From Laccaria trichodermophora (Eukaryota > Basidiomycota > Agaricomycetes > Agaricales > Hydnangiaceae), in contig JACTVC010000040.1 in NCBI GenBank assembly GCA_018417955.1, positions 186,001 to 250,000 of the forward strand: DNA of 64,000 nt, given 5' to 3'. Positions 22,179-32,528 of this stretch are shown here, one piece after another; position 1 is the first letter of the stretch; the number at the start of each line of letters is the position of its first letter. Both the position numbers and the translations under genes were made by a program. The notes beneath the pieces were generated by a model. It had not been told where the DNA came from. It saw only the letters and a list, made by a program, of their open reading frames with translations, and made no database searches.

Positions 22179-25100
22179 CCTGGGTGCATCTGGAAATAAA
22201 CCAACCCTGAAATCACACGAGCTTATTGCGATTTTGATCGAAGAATACCGCTGTCGTCAAGGACGAAATGAGGAGACATCTGGAGGATTGTCTATGCAAG
22301 CTAGGCATCAGCAAAAGGGCGGAAGAAATACAAGCTCACAGGGAAAGAAGAAAACAGATGTGGAGTGTTACAACTGCCACAAGAAAGGCCACATGTCAAA
22401 TGAATGTTGGGCCAAAGGTGGAGGCCGTGAGGGACAAGGTCCTAAGGGCCATCAAGGACCAAATCGAGGTGACAGATCTCATCAAACACAAGATTCCGTG
22501 AACAAATCACTGGGAGATTGTGCTTACATGGTCAACCAGAATATCCACAAATTTTCGAAATATGACTGGGTACTTGACTCAGCCACAACTTCACACATTT
22601 GCACAACCCGAGACGCATTTATTGATTATGAGCCGTTGAAATCTGAAGTAGACGGCGTGGGCGGATCGGCGATGACACAGGGACGAGGAACAGTGGCAGT
22701 CAACTTTAAAATTGATGGCCAATCAATCAAACACACTTTGTGGAATGTGTTGCATGTCCCGAAAGCACCAAATTGCTTACTTTCAATTCCTCGCTTAGCA
22801 ATTGGAAGAGGAAGGGTAGAATTTAATGGCAATGGATGCCAACTATATGACAAAACCAATAGGGTTATTGGAAAGGGAAAGTTGATGAACATGTTATATT
22901 TGCTTGATGCATGTGCGGAATTGCCAAATCGGGAAAGCGCCCAATACGCATCAATTCGAACACACTCTTGGGATCAATGGCATCGACTTTATGGCCACAT
23001 CTCTGTCAATGCAATTAAAAACCTGAAATCAAATGAAATGGTGGATGGGCTCAAGATTGATGAGTCTACAATCCCATCATTGACTTGCGAAGCTTGTATT
23101 CAAGCAAAACAAGCACACAAACCATTTCCACAAGAAGCAAAAAATCGATCCGAGATACCTGGTGAACGCATCATGAGTGATGTATGGGGACCAGCACAAA
23201 CAGAGTCAATCGGACAGTGGAAATATTATGTTTCATTTACAGACGACAGCACATGTTTAACTGCCGTACTATTCCTAAAAAACAAGGGACAAGCATTTGA
23301 CCGCATTAAGGAATATGTTGCCGTTATTGAACGGAAATTTGGAAAACCCCCAAGATTTATGCGATTTGATAATGGGAAGGAACTGGTTAATGAGAAACTT
23401 CAAAATTGGACTGCAGAAAAAGGAATTACTATTGAAACATCTGCTCCATATTCACCTTCTCAAAATGGAGTTGCAGAAAGGTTTAATCGCACACTTTTGG
23501 AACTTGCACGGGCAATGTTAATTGCGAAAAACCTTCCAGTATTTTTATGGGATGAAGCGGTCACGCACGCGGCATATTTACGAAACCGCGCACCCACACG
23601 CGCTTTAAACGGCAAAACGCCGTACGAAGCTTGGACAGAAAATAAACCTGACATTTCGCACCTCAGGGAATTCGGATGCGACGTTTGGGTGCTAGACGAG
23701 ACCAAGGGTCGTTCTAAGCTCGCACCAAAATCAAACAAATTTATTTTTGTAGGATTTCACGATGGATCGAAGTCAGTCCGTTATTACGACGCTAAAACTC
23801 GAAAAATTAAAGTCTCACGCAATGTGGCATTTAACGAAAATGAAGAGCCACGAGAACTCGAGATTAAAGCTAATTTACCAGGTTTGCGCATCGAGGGGGA
23901 GCCAGAGGAAAAATCGAATGCTCAAACACCTCAAGAAATCGAAAAAGCATTAAATCCTATTCCTACAACAATTCCTACACAAGAAATACCAAGTCCTATT
24001 GAACCCATAAATTCCCCAACTCTTAGACCTCGTAGAACTCGCACTGAACATGATTATCGACTCCTAAATAATCCACAGGCACATCCAACGGATCGCACAC
24101 TTGAAAATGCGACACCACCTGATATTACACGACACACAGAGTCATCAGCTGCGAAAATAATTTCTAAAAATCGCACTCACCTTGCCTTCGAAGATTTTAT
24201 CGGAAATTTGACCGAAAAATCATTCCAAGTGCTCTCAGGAATTTCTGACAAAGATGGATTACCAGAAACACTTGAAGATGCAATGCAGACTGAGGAGAAA
24301 GAACATTGGAAAGCTGCTGTAGAAGCAGAATTAAATGTTTTAGAAAAAATGGGCACATGGAAAATGGAAGACTTACCAATAGGAAGGGAACCAATTGGAT
24401 GCCGTTGGGTATTCGATAAAAAACGAGACGAGCATGGAAACATTGTAAAATACAAGGCACGACTTGTAGCACAAGGTTTCTTGCAGAAACCAGGAACGGA
24501 TTTTAGCCATAACAGCATGTTTGCACCTGTTATGCGCTTCGAGACGCTACGCACGATGCTCGCACTCGCCGCAGTCAATAAATGGGATATGCGTCAGCTT
24601 GATGTGAAAAGTGCATATTTAAATGGAAAACTCACGGAGGAAATTTATATGAAGCAACCCCTGGGTTTTTCAGATGGCAGCGGACGCGTTTGTCGATTAC
24701 AGCGTGCGCTTTATGGATTAAAGCAGGCCGGACACGCGTGGAATCGTGAATTTAACGGCGCTATGGAAGAACTGGGATTTATGCAGCTAAAAACGGATTA
24801 TTGCTGCTATATTCGGAGAGAGGGGGAGAAATTTGTGATTTTATTGGTATGGGTGGATGACATACTCACACTCACCAATAACCCTGCGGAAAGTGATCGC
24901 GTCGAAACAGAACTCAAATCAAAATATGAAATCAAAGCATTGGGCCAACCTTCATTACTGTTAGGCATGAAGGTTACTCACGACACTACAAACCATACTG
25001 TCTCACTTTCGCAAACTCATTACATCGATAAACTCCTCAAGAAATTTAATCTCGAAAACCTGAATCCAGTTACCATGCCACTCGATCCGAACGTAGATCT

Positions 25101-25842
25101 AAATCAGGATGATGAGCCATCAGACAATGACATCACTCATGGCACGCAAGGGTCAGGGATCTATGCAACAATGATTGGATCGTTGATGTACGCCGCATTG
25201 GGAACGCGCCCAGATATTGCGTACGCAACAAATAGACTTGCACAATTTACGAGCCGACCCCAACCAAAGCATTGGACAGCCGTTAAAAGAATATTCCGTT
25301 ATTTGAAAGGCACGAAGAATTATATGCTCACGTATGGAGGACAAAATTCTAATGCAGACGTGAATATTTATTGCGACGCTGATTGGGCTTCACACACCGA
25401 CAGAAAATCAGTCAGCGGATATATTGTAATCATAGCAGGAGGAGCCGTGGCTTGGAGCTCGAAAAAGCAAAATACCGTTGCTCTTTCAACTGCTGAAGCA
25501 GAATATGTTTCTGCTACTCACGCTGCCAAACAAGTACTTTGGCATAGGTCTTTATTTGACGAACTCAAAATTCCGCAGCCGAAAACTTCCACAATTTTCA
25601 CAGATAATCAGGCTGCAATATCTATTGGTCATAATCCGGAATTTCACGCTCCCACAAAGCACATCAACATAGCACTTCATTTTTTGCAAGATCACGTCGA
25701 AAAAGGAACACTTAATATGGTCTACATAACAACCCACAACAACCTTGCAGATCTGTTCACTAAAGGGCTACCTAGGGTTGTACATCAAGACCTAACTTAT
25801 GAAATAGGTGTAATACCTGACCAAGGGGGAGTGTTGGAATAA
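22179..25842 (+). CDS. pol: copia Gag-Pol polyprotein, remainder
   Basis: The frame resumes at LGASGNKPTLKSHELIAIL and runs to a stop 11 nt inside the 3' LTR. In order it has a zinc knuckle (CYNCHKKGHMSNEC), protease (WVLDSATTSH), a GAG-pre-integrase block (HRLYGHIS), an integrase with DVWGP, FTDDS, RFDNGKE and SPSQNGVAERFNRT, and reverse transcriptase (CRWVFDKKRD, RQLDVKSAYLNGKL, LVWVDDILTL). RNase H follows (YCDADWASHTDRKS, STAEAEYVSATHAAKQ, TKHINIALHF). The RT active site is WVDD where YVDD is commoner. All catalytic residues that I can locate are present and there is no internal stop. Confidence 0.96.
25821..25831 (+). other. polypurine tract
   Basis: CCAAGGGGGAG immediately precedes the 3' LTR and would prime plus-strand DNA synthesis. 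Confidence 0.75.
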
Positions 25843-26061
25843 CACCCTAGTATATGGTCAGCAATTTCACGGACGTCGTAGATAGATCGAGAATACTTAA
25901 TTACTAAGCCCGAGGATATCACCGAGGTGATTTCTCACACACCTAGTATCTTGTAGTATATTCTAGTATTTACATTCTGTAGTATATAAGGGCGACGAAA
26001 TTGCCCTCTATAATAATCATCTTTATCCCCTACTACCACTGCGCTATATACACTCTCAACA
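25832..26061 (+). repeat. 3' LTR
   Basis: 230 bp, identical to the 5' LTR except one A/G difference. Confidence 0.97.
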
Positions 26062-26069
26062 CGATCCCC

Positions 26070-26378
26070 TCAGACCTCCAGTCTCTTTTCCACTACCACC
26101 CCCATATGATCCTTCTGCAACAGCATTTCGGCGGCTGCGGTACTGCGGACCATAGTCTCGAAGGACTTCAGCAACACTGAGCTGAGTGGCTCTAGGAACT
26201 CGTCGTCGCCGCTTTGTGGTGTTTGTCGTATCTTAAAGAGCTTGGCGCCTTCGGTCTGGGAATTCATCGAATTGTTGTTTTGGAAGTTCGTGAACCGTTT
26301 CTTCAGGACCCGGGTCGGATAAGATTGGGCCAACGTCAAGCCAACGTCGTCATCGTCAAGAGCTCTTGCGGCCTGCAT
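26070..26378 (-). CDS. 102-residue frame inside the TIR element, function unknown
   Basis: The ATG at 26378 begins MQAARALDDDDVGLTLAQSY and ends AEMLLQKDHMGVVVEKRLEV. The frame looks helical, with a basic stretch (TRVLKKRFTNFQNNN). It lies on the right side of the MULE-like element and ends 8 bp from the copia insertion. It may be the tail of a lost transposase or an accessory protein; no motif is recognised. Confidence 0.35.
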   Translation of the reverse strand: MQAARALDDDDVGLTLAQSYPTRVLKKRFTNFQNNNSMNSQTEGAKLFKIRQTPQSGDDEFLEPLSSVLLKSFETMVRSTAAAEMLLQKDHMGVVVEKRLEV

Positions 26379-26490
26379 TTTTCACGTTGCTTGGCTAGAG
26401 TACGTTCTCGTGCAGAATTCCGTTGAAGGGTGATCGTGTATTAGAGTAGAAGTGCATGAGTTATCACGTTGAGAGCAAACGGGAACGACA

Positions 26491-26567
26491 CAATATTGAC
26501 GCGACGCGGTTTCAAAGTCCGCACTTTACATAAGCATTTTCTGACGCGGTTCGGAGGGCGTGGTAAA
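26491..26567 (-). repeat. right terminal inverted repeat (77 bp)
   Basis: Reverse complement of 20028-20104; identical over the inner 62 bp. Confidence 0.9.
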
Positions 26568-26570
26568 TAA

Positions 26571-26622
26571 CAGACTTCATATATCGTGAACCAAGGTACG
26601 ACTTCACATATATCGAAGTCTG
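26571..26622. repeat. 52-bp hairpin in the right end of the TIR element
   Basis: Arms at 26571-26590 (CAGACTTCATATATCGTGAA) and 26603-26622 pair almost completely. The left end of the TIR element has no counterpart, so this looks like a small secondary insertion or hairpin between the TIR and the extreme GACTA end. Confidence 0.7.
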
Positions 26623-26636
26623 TCTAGGAGAGACTA

Positions 26637-26790
26637 CTTTTGATGTACTGATGTCGTCGTATAAGCGGTCCAAAATGCGCTCGAACATCTCAGTGGGAGT
26701 TGTGTTGACTAGTGAGTCGCTGTTTTGGAGGGTACAAGTCATGCTAGACTGATTTTGAAGCAGGAGGTTCAGACATGAATGGTTCGTTTG
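26637..26790 (-). pseudogene. F-box relic A, 5' part
   Basis: The minus strand reads NTTPTEMFERILDRLYDDI, matching the intact F-box. The start region MSEPPASKS is out of phase with it and hits a stop. It continues the copy interrupted at 20017. Confidence 0.8.
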
Positions 26791-26864
26791 AAGTTTTGTG
26801 GGTAAAAGGCAAGGCAAGCTTAGTTTGACGAAAGCGCGTCGAGCCACGTCAATTGACAAGACTC

Positions 26865-26945
26865 AACTATCCGCGTGACCGAGAAGAACCAATGACACCC
26901 TCTCAGTCAAAAATTAATCAACTGAGACGGAGGAAGGAGGGAGAG
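26865..26945. promoter_or_regulatory. 5' module copy 2 (E-box altered)
   Basis: CCGCGTGACCGAGAAGAACCAATGACA aligns with copy 1, but CACGTG has become CGCGTG. It lies upstream of relic A. The match to copy 3 extends on to about 27045. Confidence 0.45.
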
Positions 26946-27074
26946 CGAGGTGGCGGCATCCGGTAAAAGGAGTCAAGGGCTCAAATGATTATTGTGAACG
27001 CTATGCAGGTTCCGTGGTTAGGTTCACGAACACTGGAGATGAACGGTCGTTGTTGTTATTGCACAAAAAGGGCG

Positions 27075-27594
27075 CCGACTAGATGCCTGAGAGTGTGTAA
27101 CCCCGAAATGGCGACGATGAAGGAGCTCATGGTGGTGAACTCGGTGTTTTGTATGACCAGGTGGGTTAGGGTTGTTCTGGTGGTTCGCAACCCACGAGGG
27201 CAGAGGAGAGAAAGGCAAAGAAATTCGATGTTTGGGAGTACACTGCACGCTGCACACTTTCACAAATTGGTCTTCCGAGGAGGGTGTCTCGAATTGAAGA
27301 TCGCGGGAACGCATGCCGTTAGCCCTCTCACTGCTCGCAAAGTGTTGACATCAAAGCATTGTAAGACTCGTCGATTCTTGGGGAATCCAGCGCAATGTGC
27401 GCAAACAGGTGATACCGGCTTCTGCTGAACCAAGACTTTGATGTCCTGACGTCGTCCGACAAGTGGTCCAGAATGCGCTCGAATCTCTCGGTGGGAATCG
27501 TGTTGCCTAGTGAGGTTAAGAGAGGTCCCCGATTTGAGAGCCATGGAGGGTACAAGTTATGGTGGGTTGAATTTGAAGCAGGAGGCTCGGGCAT
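27075..27594 (-). pseudogene. F-box relic B
   Basis: The minus strand begins MPEPPASNSTHHNLYPPW and reads NTIPTERFERILDHLSDDV. It has an in-frame deletion of the ACALVC region and then a 1-nt loss at DES, which shifts the frame. The central LRR-like part is deleted or out of frame. It is a third head-to-tail copy of the gene at 18241-19502. Confidence 0.8.
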
Positions 27595-27639
27595 GGATTG
27601 TTCGTTCTAGGCAAGGCAGGCTTGGTTTGACGACAGGGC

Positions 27640-28040
27640 TGGGAAGCTCACACATATGTCTGTCCGTTTCACAAATAACTGCAAATATGCAATCAAAAGC
27701 GTCTTGTGCGTTCCAACGTCTTGTTGTAAAACCTCAAGGACTATCTCATTCGATAGCAGCTTGCAATCCGCGTCGAACAGTGTAATAATATCTCCTCAGG
27801 AAGCGTGGGAGAAGCAAACACCCTGTCTACAGATAGCATGTTTGAAGCCCTTTGGCAAGAAAAAAAACCAAAAGGCCATTATCTTTGGATTGAGGACAGC
27901 TATGGGGTAGTGCAGTGATGGGCTGAGGCTTGAAAATCTGAGGCTTGGTAGCCTGAAAGCATTCACATTAGGCGAGTTTTAGTTTTGATGGGGAACAGAC
28001 AGACATACTTATTAGAGAGCTTCATGGGGCCTTTGATGAG
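27640..28040. other. unassigned ~400-bp insertion between relic B and its 5' module
   Basis: In copy 1 the ATG and the E-box module are about 60 bp apart; here they are separated by about 470 bp. The extra DNA shows no ORF, LTR or clear inverted repeat to my reading. Confidence 0.4.
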
Positions 28041-28064
28041 TGACTTTTGTCGGCGCGTCGAACC

Positions 28065-28150
28065 AACAGTCCACGTGACCGAATAAAACCAAACAAGCCA
28101 TGACAGCGTCCAGGTCGAGACTTCGACCAACTGAAACGGAGGAGGGGGGA
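28065..28150. promoter_or_regulatory. 5' module copy 3 with CACGTG E-box
   Basis: GTCCACGTGACCGAATA then AACCAAACAAGCCATGAC matches copy 1 nearly base for base and lies upstream of relic B. Confidence 0.5.
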
Positions 28151-28685
28151 GGGGAGGAAAGCGGACGGAAACGGGAAATGGAACGAGTCAAGGGCTGTCG
28201 TGACTGTCAAGGGCTCAAATGTTGTGCACGCCAGAACCCTGGACTGGGGATCCAGGATCCGTAGTTGGGCAATCGGGATTGACATTCAGGATCCGCCGTG
28301 GGGTTCACGGACACCGGAGATGATTGTGCCGGAATGGATGTTGTGTAACTCGTGATGCATATGTTTTGTTTGAAAAACTCAAGTGAACCTGCGAGGTGAG
28401 ATGTTCCGGACTGATCCAGTCACAGTGCCAGTGTGGACAAGAGGTGATAAGAAGGCTATCGAATCGATAGGACATGGGAGAATGTTGGAGAAAGAGCGGC
28501 GTATTGTGTTGACGGTCATGGCCGGGTTCGAGGGAAGAGAGTTATCAAAGGGAGAGAATCGGAAAGAGAGAACCGAGTCCGAGTCAGTGACGTGTTTGTC
28601 ACCAATTATTTGTGGTTCATATCATCATCATGCTCTCCTCCGAGTCGTCAATTAGATAGTGTTCCCTCTTCCCCTTCCTCACACG
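28151..28685. other. upstream region of the kinase gene, including the end of the duplicated F-box unit
   Basis: Up to about 28335 it still matches the 5' flank of relic A (CAAGGGCTCAAATG; GGTTCACG(G/A)ACAC(C/T)GGAGATGA). The rest holds the kinase 5' region; no gene is seen. Confidence 0.45.
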
Positions 28686-31463
28686 ATGATGAACATCGCC
28701 GCCATCTCAGCGGCCGTCTCAGCTGCCGTCTCTTCTTCTTCAGCCGACTCGACGACATCCTCGCGTTCTCGTTCTTCACTACCGAGCAGCACAAGTACAA
28801 GCACATCCTCTTCTCTTTCATCCACCTTCTCCGACCTCTCCTTATCCTCTTTCGCAAGCGCCCCATCCCCTCCACACTCCACCTCTGGAGCAAAAACACA
28901 CGCATTCTTCGCATCGCCTTTCTCCTCATCCTCCTCAACCTCCCCCATATCAACACTCGATGAACCCTCAATCACCGCCCATTTCTTCGCAAACCCCACT
29001 GACCCTCCCCCTCTCCTCCCACACCGCTCAAAACCAAACCAAACCAACACGAACCGTATACATGTCTCCCGCATCTTTCCCTCGCGATACACTTCCACCA
29101 CCCCCGACGCGAAATCCCACTTTATCGATACAGATACCGCCCTCCTCCTCCCATTACCATCTCCAAGCTTTGAAAGAACACACTCATCCTCATCTTCGAT
29201 ATCATCAGCGTCGTCTTCACGCATCGTAGATCCCAACGACCGCTTGCCTACCCCGCCTCCCCCTCCTGAACAACACGATGAAGAAGAGCCCACGCCACGC
29301 CCTGCGAACCTCGAGCCGTCTTTATCCCAATTTGAGAAAGGGATGCAGGTGGTGGTGCTCGATGATGACGATGAGCCGCGCCAAGGAAGCATCATCACCT
29401 CGCATACGCCTCATCTCCTCAGAGAACGAGAGACGCCAACGCCAACATCGCGATCGATAGAGCCTACGCTTCGGTTGATGCGGCCCCTGGGACAAGGAGC
29501 GTTCTCGGCCGTATGGCTCGCTGAAGATCTGTCGCCTGTGCCTCTGACGTTGGCGTCTAAAGCGAGTGTGCGGGATTTGAGGAGGAAGGCGAGCTTGAAC
29601 AAGAAATCGGGGGAAGAGGCGCGGGCGGGGTCGATGGACGAGGATCCAGCTAAAAGTCCTAGATCTAGCGATGGACAGGCCTTGTCTCGGAAGTCGAGTT
29701 TACGGTCCCCGACGACGGGGGGTGGGACGTTCCATCAGCAGCAGCGGCAGCAGACGCTGTCGAGGGATAGCAGTTTAAAATTCAAAGAACGGGTGAGGGG
29801 GACAAGGCCTGCGGGGAGGATTAAAGGTGGAAAGAGGAGTGGAGACAATGAGGTGTACCTTGACGAGAGGGATGGCGAGATGGGTGTCTTGCGGAAGGAG
29901 GGTATAGGGGATTTAGAAGCTACTCCAAGAGGAAGGGTCGTTGCTGTTAAGATGACGGCCAAGAGGAGTATTGGAACGAGTTTATTGGAAGAAGAGAGGA
30001 CGAGGGTTGGGTTTGTTCGAGAGGTTGAGGTGCTTAGGGTGAGTTGCTGTGTCCCATATATCTCCTTTCCTAAATCTTGATCACACGAGCTTTACGTCTT
30101 GATCACATTGCCCCTTTTGCCAAGCAAGATCACATGGCTGACTTCTTTTATTTTGTTATTTCAGCACATATCGCATCCAAATATTACCCCGCTTCTAGCT
30201 CACTTGAGCACTGCGACGCACCATGTATTGGTCTTGCCATACCTATCGGGAGGCGATCTTCTGGGTCTTGTCAATAACGACGTAGCGTGGGGAAAATTGG
30301 GTTAGTCATCCCCGCATATAACCCAGATTATCTAAATAACACTTGCTTTCAAGGCGAAACTGTTCTTCAAAGAATATGGTGTGAGCTGGCTAAGGCCGTT
30401 GGATGGATGCACGGCGTCGGTTTGGTCCATAGGGACATTAAACTTGAGAGTACGCTCTTTCCCCCTCTTTCTCCACCCCGCACCAACCATCGTTTCTTCT
30501 TCTTCAGACATACTCTTAACAACAACAGCATACAACGCCCTCGCCCCTTCCTCCCCGCCACCAACCCTCTGCACCCTCCCCACGCCGCCCCTACCACTCA
30601 TCATGCTCACGGACTTTGGCTTGTCAAGGTTCATAGAGATAGACGAAGACGGCGATGCCGAGCTCCTTTCTACAAGGTGCGGGAGCGAAGCGTACGCTGC
30701 TCCAGAGCTCGTCATGGGTGGGGGCGGGTCATCTACATCTGGATCTGGAAAGAAAACCCGTAGAGGGGTGTATGACGCCCGTGAGACGGACGCATGGGCG
30801 TGTGGTGTTGTGCTTTATGCGCTTGTGGCGAGGAGGCTGCCGTTTGGGGAAGGTGTTGCGGGCGCAGGTGGGGAGGGAGGGAAGATTGGGGGGGAGAGGG
30901 GGGAAGGGAAGGATGGTGGTATACCTGAGAGGAGGCAGTGGTTGATGAGGATTGCGAGGGGGGAATGGGAGTGGCCTGGTGGTGAGCTGCTTGAGCGTGA
31001 TGGAGAGGAGGAAGAAGAGTTGGTGGGTGAACGATTGGTGGAGAGCCACGGAGCTCGAAGGATGGTTGGTCGATTGCTTGTCCGGGATCCGAGGAAACGT
31101 GCAAGGGTGAGCGAGCTGTGGGACGACGAGTGGATGTGGACGAGTGGGTGCGTCGTTCCGGAGAATGTTGGGCAGCATCCACGTCTTGTGCCCATTGATT
31201 CGTCACATTCGGACGGCGGGGAGGATGTGATGTTTGTGTCACCTGTTGACGAGGAGGGCAGGTCTGTCCCGATATTGAGGGTACATGACGGAAAGGAGGA
31301 CGATGATGGGATGGAGGTGGATGATGGGGAGTGGATATTCGACGATGAGGATGAGGAGGGGAAGGCTTTGGAGGGTGAGCCAGAGGAGGAGGAAGAAGAA
31401 GAGGAGGGGTTACTCCTTGATCAAGAAGGGATTGACAGTATCGCACGACAGGAGGTCGTTTGA
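28686..31463 (+). CDS. serine/threonine protein kinase with a large N-lobe insert
   Basis: Four exons (28686-30038, 30165-30300, 30354-30449, 30508-31463) encode 846 residues. The first 260 are Ser/Pro-rich and probably disordered. The glycine loop GQGAFSAVW is at 269, the VAVK lysine is K422, HRDIKLEN is 522-529, DFGLSRF is at 564 and an APE-like YAAPELVMG follows. About 150 residues separate the glycine loop from K422, against about 15 usually; the insert is rich in KSPRSS/LSRKSSLRS-type sites, which could be regulatory. A second insert follows HRDIKLENILL. The C-terminus is strongly acidic (DDDGMEVDDGEWIFDDEDEE). The catalytic residues are present, so it should be active. I cannot place it in a named family. 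Confidence 0.85.
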
Positions 31464-32528
31464 GCGCTCGAGACCTGGCTGGAGGCATGACGCCAGTTGG
31501 AAGAACGATTACGCCAGTACTGCGCCGAACATCGTCATTTGCGTATCTTTCCCCACCCAGCAACTCCACACAAACGAACGAAGCACACACACACCATCTT
31601 TTCTCATAACATTATTTTCTTCCGTTCTCTTGTCAATTTTTTTTTTTACAGCGCGATCTACTTACCAGTGTTGTTGTTTTTCTACTTATGGCGCTCTTTC
31701 ATTTTTTCGATTCGTCTTCCCTTACACGCACACCTACAACTACCTGCACGATTGTTACAACCTTTGTAGAAACCACGTACCGTGTACCGTTTACAGTTAC
31801 AGTTACAGCCTATTCTACCCATCATCTATCTATCTATCTGTTCATCCTACCTGAGTAGTACTTTGACACCTTTTTTAGAGGTCTCTTTTGGTTAGTTGCT
31901 ACTATGTGTACAGTAACATTTTTTAAATCAGATATTAGAGATACTGTAAGGTCAATTGATCAGTCCTAGCCAAGTGCAGGTGGTTTTTAAGAGAGGGAGG
32001 CTGAAAATAGATGGCAACTCCCTCCATAGCACATGTACAGGCAATGGCAAACCAGACCACCTGTCGAAATTTCACTGGTTCAACTCATACGGCTCATGTC
32101 CCTCTCACAAAAGAGCTTCATCCACACAATTTTTGTTATTGAAAGGAGCCACGGTGCTAGCGTTCACTGGCATGTTCGGAGGACCGCGGCCAACGGGAAA
32201 AAAGGAGCAAAAAAATCACTCTTTGAGGTATGGAATATCTTGAATATTTTTTTGAAGCGAGCTTGGAGTGACGTAAAGGATAGGTCATGAATATCTTGGA
32301 TTTCGATAAGCGTTAAAACGATAACGTACTAGGACATATTCGTAATAATTAATTCCCCCGAAGCCGGCGATATCGCTTACTCGCGCATCTCATCTTCAGC
32401 TGGATTCACCGATGGTATCGCCGAGGTTTGTTGTCACTGACAGTGGCCACTCTGGGCTCAAAATCCTGATTCCATGCATCAACATCTATGTTACAACTTA
32501 CAAGTCCTTCACGTTCTGGGTTCAAAGT
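31464..32528. other. intergenic between convergent kinase and RdRP genes
   Basis: It has long T-rich runs, a TTACAG triple repeat and an ATCT microsatellite near 31825. It should hold both 3' ends. No coding frame is convincing. Confidence 0.5.

Larger units (their letters stand above)
20623..26061 (+). mobile_element. Ty1/copia LTR retrotransposon, young, with a nested MITE
   Basis: The element has two 230-bp LTRs differing at one base (20666 A, 25875 G), a perfect 5-bp duplication CGATC, a primer-binding site, one gag-pol frame, and a purine tract before the 3' LTR. Excluding the 660-bp MITE and its TA duplication, the polyprotein is one open frame of 1,398 codons. The near-identical LTRs indicate recent insertion. 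The MITE in gag should disable this copy for autonomous transposition. Confidence 0.96.
20018..26636. mobile_element. MULE-like non-autonomous TIR element, carrying a nested copia element
   Basis: Near-identical terminal inverted repeats lie at 20028-20104 and 26491-26567, bounded by a 9-bp duplication CTTTTGATG. The extreme ends are TAGTC and GACTA. Without the copia insertion the element is about 1.2 kb. Long TIRs with a 9-bp duplication are typical of Mutator-like elements. Inside are only two short inward-facing frames (20181-20423 plus and 26070-26378 minus), with no transposase motif recognised. It splits F-box relic A. Confidence 0.65.

Noticed and set aside
21515..22180. 4-bp GTAC duplication for the MITE in gag
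   Set aside because: The junctions allow GTAC or TA. CAGTC ends with a TA duplication fit Tc1/mariner better; both readings give the same restored frame.
28679..29398. 239-codon minus-strand Gly/Ser-rich frame
   Set aside because: Low-complexity shadow of the Ser/Pro-rich kinase N-terminus.
30733..31590. 285-codon minus-strand Pro/His-rich frame
   Set aside because: It is the shadow of the kinase C-terminal half, which carries DFG and APE motifs.
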